Assembly (NCBI GenBank): GCA_964194935.1 | Contig: CAXMOL010000112.1 | Location: forward strand, 1 to 22,058 | From: JACZWZ01 sp964194935 | GTDB lineage: Bacteria; Actinomycetota; Acidimicrobiia; Spongiisociales; UBA11373 | DNA: 22,058 nt | Direction: 5' to 3' | Shown here: one piece after another, positions 7,005 to 14,383 of the stretch | How positions within the stretch are numbered: the stretch's first letter is position 1 | Layout of the letters: each line of letters begins with the position of its first letter | Program-made: the position numbers and the translations under genes | Notes under the pieces: generated by a model | The model's database searches: none | Told to the model about the DNA's origin: nothing | The model's input: the letters and a program-made list of their open reading frames with translations, nothing else

Positions 7005-7098
7005 AGAAGGGATCGCATCAAACCTGGGTAAGCAACCCTCCCTGTGTCTGCACACTGCTTTCGGGCGCTCCGCGGCTCACTACTAACTTGACTTCCTC

Positions 7099-8079
7099 AT
7101 GGCACGCAAGACCGTCTTTTCAGGATTACAGCCGACAGGCAACATCCACATTGGTAACTACCTGGGAGCGCTCCGCAATTGGGTAAAGCTCCAAGAGGAA
7201 TACGACTGCATCTATTGCGTGGTTGATCTGCACGCCATCACCGTTCCTCTCGATCCCGCCGAATTCAACAAGGACCGGCTCGAAGCGGCCAAGGTCCTGC
7301 TGGCGGCCGGAGTCGACCCGGAGCGGTCACTGTTCTACTACCAGAGCCAGGTCCCACAGCACACCGAACTCGCTTGGATCCTGGGCACCATCGCCAGCAC
7401 CGGTCAGCTGAGCCGGATGACCCAGTTCAAGGACAAGGCAGACAAGGCCGGCTCCAATCTCGCGCTCTATTCCTACCCGGTGCTCATGGCCGCCGACATC
7501 CTCTTGTTCCGAGCGGATGCGGTCCCGGTCGGCGACGACCAGAAACAGCATCTCGAACTCACCCGCGACCTCGTCGAACGGTTCAACCATCGATTTGGCG
7601 ACGAGTTCCCGATGCCCGAGCCGATCATTCCCGAAAAGGGCGCCAGGATCATGTCACTGCAGGATCCGACGGCAAAGATGTCGAAGTCGGATCCCGACGG
7701 GGCAAGCAGGATCCTGGTCCTCGATGATCCGGACACGATCCGCAAGCGCCTTAAGCGGGCCGTCACCGACTCCGAAACCGATGTTCGCTATGACTGGGCA
7801 AAGAAACCGGGAGTCTCCAACCTGATCGAGATCATGTCGCTCTTTACCGACGCCTCGATCGAGTCGATCGAGGCCGAGTACGGGACGAGCGGATACGGGA
7901 AGTTCAAGGATGCGGTGGCAGAGTCGGTCATCGCCGGGCTGGCCCCACTCCGCAGCAACTACCAGCAGATGGACGACGCAGAAGTAGCCCGCCTCATGCA
8001 GCGCGGAGCGCTCGACGCCAGAACCAAGGCGGAGGGATTCCAGCAGGCGGTCCGCAAGCGGGTGGGACTGGCGGGCTGA
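7099..8079 (+). CDS. trpS: tryptophanyl-tRNA synthetase
   Basis: 326 aa, the usual length of bacterial TrpRS, which charges tRNA-Trp with tryptophan using ATP. Class I signatures are intact: FSGLQPTGNIHIGNYLGAL with the HIGH-type motif HIGN at 17-20, and KMSKS at 193-197. The tryptophan-binding region DLHAITVPLD and the AADILLFRADAVPVGDDQKQ segment are typical. The ATG is preceded by CTTGACTTCCTC, which has no ribosome site, so the mRNA may be leaderless or weakly initiated. It stands alone on the plus strand and converges on apbE. Confidence 0.97.
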   Translation: MARKTVFSGLQPTGNIHIGNYLGALRNWVKLQEEYDCIYCVVDLHAITVPLDPAEFNKDRLEAAKVLLAAGVDPERSLFYYQSQVPQHTELAWILGTIASTGQLSRMTQFKDKADKAGSNLALYSYPVLMAADILLFRADAVPVGDDQKQHLELTRDLVERFNHRFGDEFPMPEPIIPEKGARIMSLQDPTAKMSKSDPDGASRILVLDDPDTIRKRLKRAVTDSETDVRYDWAKKPGVSNLIEIMSLFTDASIESIEAEYGTSGYGKFKDAVAESVIAGLAPLRSNYQQMDDAEVARLMQRGALDARTKAEGFQQAVRKRVGLAG

Positions 8080-8099
8080 GTACCCAGATCGACCAATCG

Positions 8100-8118
8100 C
8101 GCTCAGCGCTGCTGAGCG
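8100..8118. terminator. hairpin between convergent trpS and apbE
   Basis: CGCTCAGC-GCT-GCTGAGCG is a perfect 8-bp stem with a 3-base loop. It begins 21 bases after the trpS stop and includes the apbE stop codon (8103-8105). It is well placed for termination in both directions, but no T-run follows. Confidence 0.4.
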
Positions 8119-8864
8119 ACCTCGATCTTATGGTCGAGTCCGGTTGACCACTTGACCTTTCCATCACCGGTGAAAAGGACGACGGAGTAGCCGGGAAACC
8201 GGCTCAACCACTCGAACGACTGCCCCTGATCAGAGAAGATCGCCGTCGCAAGGGCATCTGCGGGGCCGAGATTCGGACCGACAACCGTCGCTCCGAGAAG
8301 AGCGCCCGAGTTTGATTCGGGTCCCCAAATGTGCTCGCCTCGTTCGTAGGTACCCGAGGAGGCGACAGCCGCGTTGTTGACGGTGAGCACCGCCCCGACC
8401 GCATCGGGATTCTGCGGAAGGCGAACGCCAACGCTCCACGCTTCGGCATCAGCCGGACGCCCGCTGCACAACACGTCACCTCCGGCGTAGATGGCGAAGT
8501 CGATGGCTCCGGCGGCCCGAAGCATCAGAGCTGCTTCATCGACACTCCATCCCTTTACGAATCCCGCCGGGTCGAGGCCGGGACCGCCCGGTCGCCCCGG
8601 TCGGATCGAGAATCGACCTTCAGTCCCCTCCTCGAATTCGGCACATACCGCAAGCACATGCCTCACATCAACCGCGGCATCTTCGATTTCGAGTTCGCCT
8701 CTTCCGATGGCGCTGATCTGACTATCCGGCCTGAACGTCGAAAACGTCTGCTCGACGTGCTCCCACCAGGACGACACCTCAGTGAGGATCTCGGGATCGA
8801 TGTCGTCGCCGATCGAAACCGTGAACACGGTTCCCATTACTTCAATTGAAAGGGAAGGTCGCAT
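8103..8864 (-). CDS. apbE: FAD:protein FMN transferase (ApbE)
   Basis: 253 aa. ApbE enzymes move FMN from FAD onto a threonine of an FMN-binding domain, outside the cytoplasmic membrane. Family features in order: SIEVMGTVFTVS at the N terminus, FSTFRPDSQISAIG (42-54), LDPAGFVKGWSVDEAA (97-112), YAGGDV (126-131), VASSGTYERG (167-176) and ADALATA with the metal-ligand-type D203. No signal peptide is visible in either possible start. From 8864 the gene overlaps the FMN-binding gene by 28 bases and keeps the conserved first strand. A start at M10 (8837) would overlap that gene's stop by a single base (TAATG) but loses SIEV. The gene next door encodes its likely substrate. Confidence 0.9.
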   Translation of the reverse strand: MRPSLSIEVMGTVFTVSIGDDIDPEILTEVSSWWEHVEQTFSTFRPDSQISAIGRGELEIEDAAVDVRHVLAVCAEFEEGTEGRFSIRPGRPGGPGLDPAGFVKGWSVDEAALMLRAAGAIDFAIYAGGDVLCSGRPADAEAWSVGVRLPQNPDAVGAVLTVNNAAVASSGTYERGEHIWGPESNSGALLGATVVGPNLGPADALATAIFSDQGQSFEWLSRFPGYSVVLFTGDGKVKWSTGLDHKIEVAQQR

Positions 8865-9352
8865 TTGTTTCCCGTGCAGAATTCTGCCTGGTCGAACGCG
8901 TCTCGCAAGGCTCGCATGAACATATACGAAGTCTCGGTGGCTCCGGAGATGATGTGGAGTCGATAGTCCTGAAGCTCTATGGCCTCCGCCGTCAGCACCG
9001 GAGCTGCCTCAAGGTTGGTCGAACGGGCTCGCTCGGACCGCGACGGGACGCGGATCATCTCGACATCCGCCAAGACGCCGATATCGAGCGTGATGCGAAG
9101 TTGCATGAGTCCGCGGTTGAAGCGAACAAATCCACTGTCGAACTGCTGAATACCGGGCGGGAGCGGCGGCTTGGTCGTCGTGGTTGCATCAGGCACCGGG
9201 GCAAATGTGCGGCGGGTAGTCGTCGTCTCGATCTCGATCTCAGCGACGATCTCGACAATGTCTTCGATCTCGGTTGGAGGCGGGATGAACCGAGCAGCAA
9301 ACATCAGTGATGCCATGGTGAGCAAGAGGACGGCAGCGAGTCTTCGAAACAT
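8837..9352 (-). CDS. membrane-anchored FMN-binding-domain protein (likely ApbE substrate)
   Basis: 171 aa. One N-terminal hydrophobic helix (residues 5-20) is followed by a Glu/Ile/Thr-rich and Thr/Pro-rich linker (28-66) and an FMN-binding domain (about 72-160). The domain ends in IISGATETSYMFMRAL; SGAT is at 136-139, and T139 is the expected covalent FMN site. The Asp usually found three residues before the serine (D-x-x-S/T-G-A-T) is His133 here. Two cysteines close together near the C terminus (C159 and C164) are unexplained. Its ATG overlaps the stop of the ferric-reductase-like gene by one base (TGATG), and it runs into apbE. It would carry electrons from the membrane reductase to an outside acceptor. 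Confidence 0.85.
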   Translation of the reverse strand: MFRRLAAVLLLTMASLMFAARFIPPPTEIEDIVEIVAEIEIETTTTRRTFAPVPDATTTTKPPLPPGIQQFDSGFVRFNRGLMQLRITLDIGVLADVEMIRVPSRSERARSTNLEAAPVLTAEAIELQDYRLHIISGATETSYMFMRALRDAFDQAEFCTGNKCDLPFQLK

Positions 9353-10731
9353 CAGTACGCAAAACTCTCGAGGTGGATCTGAGTGGCGGGCACGCCGGCA
9401 AGGCGAAGTCCGTTTCGTGCGGCTGCGATCAACCGAGATGATCCGATGATGAAGACGTCGCGTTGTCTCAGGTCCGGCACGAGGCGTACCAGTTCAGCAG
9501 GTGCGAACGGGTTGGGATCACCGCCGCCAAATCGGCTGTACGACATATGCAGGGCGAACCCCTTTTCAGCACTCAGCGCATCGAGTTGATCTCGAAAGAC
9601 CGCGTCATCCGGTGTCCGGTTGCGGTAAAGCAGTACTACATCGTCTGGGTTGTCGAGATCATCGATCAGACCACGAAACGGAGTGATCCCGATTCCCCCA
9701 GCGATAAAGAGCGGCTTTCGTTCCGTTGGCAGCGCATCGAGAAACCCCCCATACGGACCCTCGACAGCGACACGGGTGCCCGTCGCCACGGTTTGCAGCC
9801 TTGCGGTGTCATCTCCCAGCGCCTTGACGGTGAACCTGAGCGATCGCCCATCGGGGGGAGCAGAGAGCGAGAACGGGTGGGCTTTCCACCATCGCCTCCG
9901 ATCGAGCACTCTCAGCAAGAAGAACTGGCCGGCCTGGGCACGCAGCCGATGCAACCGATGCCCTCCAAGCACCAGCGTCACCACGCCGGGACTCTCCGGG
10001 ATCACCTCGGAGATCTGGAGCCGATGGCGAAAGTGCCTGACGAGTAGCGCGATCCACCGGTAGCCGACGATCAGCACCGCGACGGATACGTACAGCAGCG
10101 TCCAGTAGGCAAAGGCCCAACTATCGAGCACAAAGTCGGCGCCAAGAGCCGTTTGGTGGGCGAAGGTGAGGGCGGCACCGATGTATGCGAACAGGTGGAT
10201 GAACCACCAGGTCTCGTACGACAGAGCGCTACGGACCGACCGAACCGACACGACCACTATGGCCATGAGAAGCCCGAACCCGATCATGGCGTCCACCACG
10301 TACGGATAGTTCCACACGTAATCGACGATCTGAGCCCACAGTGAGATTCCGGAATCCATCGCCAGACCCACTGTCGTGGCGATGACGTGACCCATCATCA
10401 ACCAAAACGCGGTGAACCCAACCAGTCGATGCGCCCGCATCATCTGGTCCATCCCATATCGACGCTCCAACCAGGGAGCGCGGGAGATGAGAACCAGACC
10501 AAGGAGTACCGCTAATGCGGCATACAGTCCGGTGAGCTGGCCGATCGAGACCAGCCACTCACCGAGATCCACCGACCTCCCAAGACCGTCGTGGCGAAAC
10601 CACATATAGGTAACGACCGCGACATTGAGCACGACGAGAAACACCGGGTCGTACGCCTTGAGCGGCGACGAGCGTGGACGCGGCGAAACAGACGCGGCGG
10701 ATAAGTGGAGCGACCCCCTCGTTTCGACCAT
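9352..10731 (-). CDS. ferric-reductase/NOX-like membrane flavohaemoprotein
   Basis: 459 aa from MVETRGSLHL; the longer open frame upstream crosses into the CDF gene and is rejected. The N-terminal half has about six membrane helices (27-225) with paired haem-ligand candidates H101 (MMRAHRLVG), H115 (MGHVIA), H179 (WWFIHLF) and H192 (FAHQT), as in ferric reductase transmembrane domains. The C-terminal half is a ferredoxin-NADP reductase module: FAD-binding HPFSLS at 285-290, the NAD(P)-binding GGIGITPFRG from 345, and the closing HLESFAY. It should move electrons from cytoplasmic NAD(P)H via FAD and two b haems across the membrane. The partner FMN protein and apbE follow with overlapping ends. 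It could be a metal or quinone reductase, or part of a repair system. Confidence 0.88.
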   Translation of the reverse strand: MVETRGSLHLSAASVSPRPRSSPLKAYDPVFLVVLNVAVVTYMWFRHDGLGRSVDLGEWLVSIGQLTGLYAALAVLLGLVLISRAPWLERRYGMDQMMRAHRLVGFTAFWLMMGHVIATTVGLAMDSGISLWAQIVDYVWNYPYVVDAMIGFGLLMAIVVVSVRSVRSALSYETWWFIHLFAYIGAALTFAHQTALGADFVLDSWAFAYWTLLYVSVAVLIVGYRWIALLVRHFRHRLQISEVIPESPGVVTLVLGGHRLHRLRAQAGQFFLLRVLDRRRWWKAHPFSLSAPPDGRSLRFTVKALGDDTARLQTVATGTRVAVEGPYGGFLDALPTERKPLFIAGGIGITPFRGLIDDLDNPDDVVLLYRNRTPDDAVFRDQLDALSAEKGFALHMSYSRFGGGDPNPFAPAELVRLVPDLRQRDVFIIGSSRLIAAARNGLRLAGVPATQIHLESFAY

Positions 10732-10778
10732 GATCGGAGTTTCCCACCCGGCGTTGATTCTGAAACGGGCCAAAGGTC

Positions 10779-11390
10779 CTATAGGGCCTCCGACCACTCC
10801 TTGGCTTCCTCGAGGTTCTCCCTGGCCTCCCCCACGCAGATGAATGCGACCACCAGAGCCGCCAACGGGTCGGCCCACCACCAGCCGATCAGGATATTGA
10901 GGCCTAGACCGGCAGCTGTTCCTGCAGCCAACCCTGCGTCAAGCAACGTCATCGTTGCCTCGGACCGCAGAGGCGGGGAATCGATCTGATCGGCCAAGCG
11001 GCGCTTGGCCACACCGAGAACCAGCATGACGAGGGCTGCGATCAGCAGGTAGATCGCGCCCCAGAGCGATTCGTCGGGATGGCGGGCAGTCACCAAATCG
11101 CGCACCCCAGCGACCGATAGCGCCGCGGCCAGAGCAGCAAACGCCCAGCCGACCATTCGCAACGCGGTGGCAGTCCTCGCCGGACTATCACGCTCGTGAC
11201 CGGGCCGGAGATGCCAAACGATGACCGACGAGGCAAACACTTCGATGATCGAATCCGCCCCGAAGCCGATCAGGGCGAGCGATCCGGCGGCGACCCCGAG
11301 TCCGATGGTGAGACCGGCCTCTCCCACATTCCAAGCGATGGTGCCGTATTCGAGTCGAAGCGCACGCTGCTGCAGCCGGTTGGTTGTCAC
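10779..11390 (-). CDS. CDF-like cation transporter with unusual metal site
   Basis: 203 aa from the GTG start giving (M)TTNRLQQRALRLEYG, with AGGA about eight bases upstream. An ATG at 11468 would have to be read through the palindrome at 11433-11462 and adds a non-conserved leader. Five to six helices are predicted. GSLALIGFGADSIIEVFASS (36-55) matches the TM2 signature, with D46 and E50 in place of the usual H/D-x-x-x-D. LRSEATMTLLDAGL (141-154) has D151 but Met147 where the paired His or Asp normally sits, and WWWADPLAALV follows. The usual cytoplasmic C-terminal domain is missing. Export of a divalent metal is the family role; the altered site leaves the substrate open. The gene precedes the ferric-reductase-like gene by 47 bases. 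Confidence 0.8.
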   Translation of the reverse strand: MTTNRLQQRALRLEYGTIAWNVGEAGLTIGLGVAAGSLALIGFGADSIIEVFASSVIVWHLRPGHERDSPARTATALRMVGWAFAALAAALSVAGVRDLVTARHPDESLWGAIYLLIAALVMLVLGVAKRRLADQIDSPPLRSEATMTLLDAGLAAGTAAGLGLNILIGWWWADPLAALVVAFICVGEARENLEEAKEWSEAL

Positions 11391-11432
11391 GCCACAAATC
11401 CTGGCAGGTCGAACGAGGGTGCCGACCAACAA

Positions 11433-11462
11433 GTACCCCCAGCCCTCGCGGGCTGGGGGTAC
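11433..11462. terminator. 30-bp palindrome between the propeller lipoprotein and CDF genes
   Basis: GTACCCCCAGCCC-TCGC-GGGCTGGGGGTAC is a perfect 13-bp stem with a 4-base loop. It starts 31 bases past the propeller gene's stop and ends 42 bases before the CDF start. The stem is strong enough to end transcription or protect an mRNA end, though there is no T-run. It may also be a relative of the C/G-rich repeats elsewhere in the window. Confidence 0.5.
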
Positions 11463-11493
11463 CTCCATTCAATGATGAACGGATCTATCGCGC

Positions 11494-13047
11494 TTACCCC
11501 TCTGGGATGGCGGCGACAGCTGCTTCTCTGAGTGCCCAAATCTCGTCGGACTTGGGGCCTCCCATGTCAACCAGCAACTCACCGGTCCAGTCGGACTCGT
11601 AGCGCACAAACGCCATGCCGTGAGTATCGCCACCGTTGGGGGTGAGGATGTGATCCGTCACCTCGTAGGTGCCAGCGTCCATGACGATGGTGTCCCAACC
11701 GTTCATGTTGCTGATCCAGATCTCGTTTACCTCTGGATCAGGATGCAGTGCGCAGTGATCCACGCTCGATGCAGATCCACCGAGCCAGATCGGCATCTGG
11801 TGCACGTCGCGCGCCTGTCGCATCCTGTCTGTGTCAAGGATTCCCAACACAGCACCTCGGTTGTGGCTGCTCTCGCCCTTACCGACGATGAACGCCCTGG
11901 TCTCGTCCCAGTTCAAGCAGATCCCATAGGGTCCCACCACACCAGCGCTGGTCGCACCGACAACTTCGTTCAACTCGTTGTCGATCTTGTAGATGTAGCT
12001 GTTGTGGCCGTCCACGACATAGGTGAACTTGCCATCGGCAGTGTGGGCAAAGCCGATCGGACGGCCTCCCGCACCAAGACCCCAGATCCGTGTCGAATCC
12101 AGATAGCCTCCGCGACCTCTTTCGAGGTCATAGTCGTTGGCCATGTCGATCTTGGTGACACCTGCTTCACCGTGAGAGTTCCCGTAGTAGGTCTGATCCA
12201 TGCTCTGATAGAAGTAGGTGTTGGTCGGGTCGAGCGTCGGATATGTATGGCCAATCATCGGCACATCCTCGCTCGTTATTGCCCGCCAAACCTTGTGATC
12301 GTCGTTTGGATCGAGGAAGAACTGCGGTCCGCGGTTCACCACCACGATGACACGGTCGTTGCCCTCGGCATCGGTGTATGCGGCGTGGTGATGCACGAAG
12401 CTCGAACCCGGATAGGCCAACACCTTGTGCAGCTGCAACGTCCTGGCATTGATGACCAACAGCAACAACTGTTGCGTGTCGTTCACCGTCACTCCGGTAC
12501 CGACATACGCCCACTTGCCGTCCGGCGACACGCCGGCGCCATGAGGCGTGCGCGTCATTTCGCCCAGGTCATACAGAGCCGATGCCACAACTTCCTTGGT
12601 GTAAGCGTCGATGACGTGGATGCCCGGAAGCATTTCCGAGTCCTCAGTGGCCGGATTGGGATTGGCGCCGACACCTTCACTGGTGAAGTACACCAGCGGG
12701 CTGGCAGCGACATCCCACGCATCGGGACCGCTGGAGTCGTAATCGGCATACAAAGACATCCCGCCTCTGATGGCCTCCGCCGTCTCCCATCCGCTGCCGA
12801 TCGGAACGGCCTCGGGTGGCGCTCCAAGTTCACCGGCTTGAATGATGCTCACCGGCGCCACAGCGGCAAGCTGTGCGTTGGCAGCATCCAGGTCGGACTG
12901 CGCCGCCGCTAGTGCCGTGTTGGCAGCATCCAGATCGGCCGTGCTTGCGCCCGAGCTCGCGGCCGACGAATCATCGTCGTCACTGGAGCACGCGGCCACA
13001 ACCATCATGAACACGGCCACGATGGCCAAGAGCTTTCTGTATCTCAT
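11494..13047 (-). CDS. histidine-rich beta-propeller lipoprotein
   Basis: 517 aa. The signal peptide ends in lipobox VVAAC (C20), followed by an acidic linker. A short coiled coil made of two near-repeats (DLDAANTALAAAQ and DLDAANAQLAAV, 39-63) comes next, then a long beta-propeller. Blade-like turns read SPDGKWAYVGTG, TADGKFTYVVDG, NWDETRAFIVG. Histidines recur at similar turn positions: TPHG (169), VHHH (219-221), IGHTY (267), NSHGE (292), FAHT (335), VDHC (431), DTHG (476). NosZ, the nitrous-oxide reductase, holds its copper cluster with histidines in a similar propeller, but no CuA domain is present here, so similarity is only suggestive. A GGGGAG site lies about 8 bases upstream. Extracytoplasmic metal binding is inferred. 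Confidence 0.7.
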   Translation of the reverse strand: MRYRKLLAIVAVFMMVVAACSSDDDDSSAASSGASTADLDAANTALAAAQSDLDAANAQLAAVAPVSIIQAGELGAPPEAVPIGSGWETAEAIRGGMSLYADYDSSGPDAWDVAASPLVYFTSEGVGANPNPATEDSEMLPGIHVIDAYTKEVVASALYDLGEMTRTPHGAGVSPDGKWAYVGTGVTVNDTQQLLLLVINARTLQLHKVLAYPGSSFVHHHAAYTDAEGNDRVIVVVNRGPQFFLDPNDDHKVWRAITSEDVPMIGHTYPTLDPTNTYFYQSMDQTYYGNSHGEAGVTKIDMANDYDLERGRGGYLDSTRIWGLGAGGRPIGFAHTADGKFTYVVDGHNSYIYKIDNELNEVVGATSAGVVGPYGICLNWDETRAFIVGKGESSHNRGAVLGILDTDRMRQARDVHQMPIWLGGSASSVDHCALHPDPEVNEIWISNMNGWDTIVMDAGTYEVTDHILTPNGGDTHGMAFVRYESDWTGELLVDMGGPKSDEIWALREAAVAAIPEG

Positions 13048-13091
13048 TTCAGGGTCTCCCCACCCTCGACGTCAGTTCGCCCCTCAGACAT

Positions 13092-13107
13092 CGTGAACGA
13101 ATTCACA
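13092..13107 (-). promoter_or_regulatory. CRP/FNR-type palindrome upstream of the propeller gene
   Basis: On the minus strand it reads TGTGA-ATTCGT-TCACG, close to the TGTGA-N6-TCACA consensus of CRP-family regulators. It ends about 45 bases before the propeller lipoprotein start. No CRP-family gene is in the window. Confidence 0.45.
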
Positions 13108-13154
13108 ATCTTCCACGTTGACGGTATGTCGCAGGCAGGGATCGACCCAGAGTC

Positions 13155-13172
13155 GGAAGACCCTGGTCTTCC
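13155..13172. promoter_or_regulatory. 18-bp palindrome downstream of the Ni/Co permease
   Basis: GGAAGACC-CT-GGTCTTCC has perfect 8-bp arms. The two-base gap fits a protein operator better than an RNA hairpin. It lies in the 186-base gap between the permease and the propeller gene, together with the CRP-like site. Confidence 0.35.
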
Positions 13173-13233
13173 AGATGGGTTCTCCCGCAGCAGCGATGGA
13201 CAGGGAACGATGTGGAGAGATCGTCGGAGGTGC

Positions 13234-14091
13234 TCAGCCGCCGAAGAACGCCGGAAGGACCGCGTCTCGGCCCAGGGCAAAAAGCACCCCTACGACAAGG
13301 CTGGCGACCGCAGTAAAGGCTCCAAGAGCCATCTGCACCCCTTGCCTTCTTCCGGTCGCCTGGAACCCGTAGGAGAACAGCCAGGAAATGATCCCGTTGG
13401 CGATGAACAGGCCCAGCAGGAAGATCGCGAGGACGGCTATCCCCGCTCCGGTTCCCCCTGCCTTACTCGCGGCGAGAAACGTCACCACCTGAGTCGGGGT
13501 CTCGGCGCCGACCCCGTGCAGCATGCCGACGCCGAACGAGACCGAGTTGCCGTACTCACCAAATCCGGCATCGGCCCCGTGGACGTGCCGGTGGGTGTGC
13601 ACCGCTACATCGTCGTCGTCGTGGTGGGCGTCACCGTCGCTGTGATGAACGTCAAACGCCGCATGCTCGTGTTCATGCTCGACTGGCTCGGTGCGTCGGA
13701 TCCAGGCGGTGAGCCTGCGAACCCCTCCGATAATCAGCATCCAGCGGCTTTGCATCCGGAATCCCTCGCGGTGAAAGACCAGGCTGTACAAGAGGTAGAG
13801 CCCCAGCACTATCAGGGTCCAGCCCACGATCCGGCCAAACAGCGCGTCCATGGAGTCCGGTAGCTGACGTCCGGCCACGATGACGACAAGACCGATTGCC
13901 AGAACCACGAGTCCATGCCCAAAGGCATAAATGATCCCGAGAACGAACCCGCGGCGAGGTGATTCCTGAGTAGCGGCGATATCTGTGATGGCGGCGATGT
14001 GGTCCCAGTCGATCCCGTGACGCAACCCGAGCAATAGCGAACTGACGATGAGACCGATGCCCAGCCCGGAAACAGCAAACATGAACGACAT
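13234..14091 (-). CDS. NiCoT-type nickel/cobalt permease
   Basis: 285 aa with about eight membrane helices. The signature of this transporter superfamily, LGLRHGIDWDHIAAITD (22-38), is in TM2, and SFGVGMLHGVGAETPTQ (185-201) matches a second conserved helix. Between them lies a cytoplasmic or external loop (139-171) packed with His, Asp and Glu (EHEHEH, HHSDGDAHH, HTHRHVHG), a feature of metal-binding loops in these permeases. Uptake of Ni2+ or Co2+ is the family role; some relatives (RcnA) export. The ATG at 14091 is preferred. A TTG at 14121 has an AGGAG site three bases upstream and would add ten residues. It diverges from the 40-aa basic protein gene. Confidence 0.85.
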   Translation of the reverse strand: MSFMFAVSGLGIGLIVSSLLLGLRHGIDWDHIAAITDIAATQESPRRGFVLGIIYAFGHGLVVLAIGLVVIVAGRQLPDSMDALFGRIVGWTLIVLGLYLLYSLVFHREGFRMQSRWMLIIGGVRRLTAWIRRTEPVEHEHEHAAFDVHHSDGDAHHDDDDVAVHTHRHVHGADAGFGEYGNSVSFGVGMLHGVGAETPTQVVTFLAASKAGGTGAGIAVLAIFLLGLFIANGIISWLFSYGFQATGRRQGVQMALGAFTAVASLVVGVLFALGRDAVLPAFFGG

Positions 14092-14229
14092 GAGGCAAGG
14101 AGCGTACCGATGGTGCCGCAAGGACTCCTCTGCGCAGCTGGGGTCGGTTGGCGAGATGCACCCACAAGATCATGGGGGGTGCCACAATTACTCAACGGCT
14201 GTTGATCGACAGTCGACATGGAGGCACTC

Positions 14230-14352
14230 ATGGCATCGAAGGACAAGGGCGGCAGATCCGCCAAGAAGGCACCCGCTAAGAATCTGAAGCAGAAGCGCCT
14301 TGAAAAGAAGGCGAAGCGTTCCGGTTCGTCGGGTAAGACCTCTATCGGTTGA
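14230..14352 (+). CDS. 40-aa lysine-rich small protein
   Basis: Starts MASKDKGGRSAKKAP and is followed by a helix-like KNLKQKRLEKKAKRSG; ends GKTSIG before TGA. GGAGG at 14220-14224 is five bases before the ATG, an ideal ribosome site. An in-frame ATG at 14218 includes that site and is unlikely to be used. Very basic (about 14 Lys/Arg), with no hydrophobic segment. Short proteins of this look recur in actinobacterial genomes as unnamed hypotheticals. Nucleic-acid or ribosome binding is a guess from charge. Confidence 0.7.
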   Translation: MASKDKGGRSAKKAPAKNLKQKRLEKKAKRSGSSGKTSIG

Positions 14353-14383
14353 CCCACCAGTTAATCGAGCCGGCTCCCTCTGG

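Larger units (their letters stand above)
6602..7098. other. non-coding repeat-rich divergent region upstream of trpS
   Basis: About 500 bases between the Nfu_N/HEAT gene and trpS, which diverge. The open frames here run through the hairpin repeats listed separately and do not look coding. Besides those repeats, a partial C-rich half-copy lies near 6645-6664 (ACTCCCCCCTTGAGGG). No T-box, tRNA or riboswitch was recognised. Promoters for the two flanking genes should lie here but could not be placed. Confidence 0.6.

Noticed and set aside
6586..7021. Short open frames in the repeat-rich gap upstream of trpS
   Set aside because: Their translations come from the hairpin repeats and show no plausible start sites or composition.
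10767..10779. GGGCCAAAGGTCC as a second DosR-like box
   Set aside because: The length and inner bases do not fit the 14-bp box; it overlaps the CDF stop codon.
11620..12912. 430-aa plus-strand open frame opposite the propeller lipoprotein
   Set aside because: Antisense shadow caused by high GC codon use; the minus strand has signal peptide, lipobox and repeated blades.
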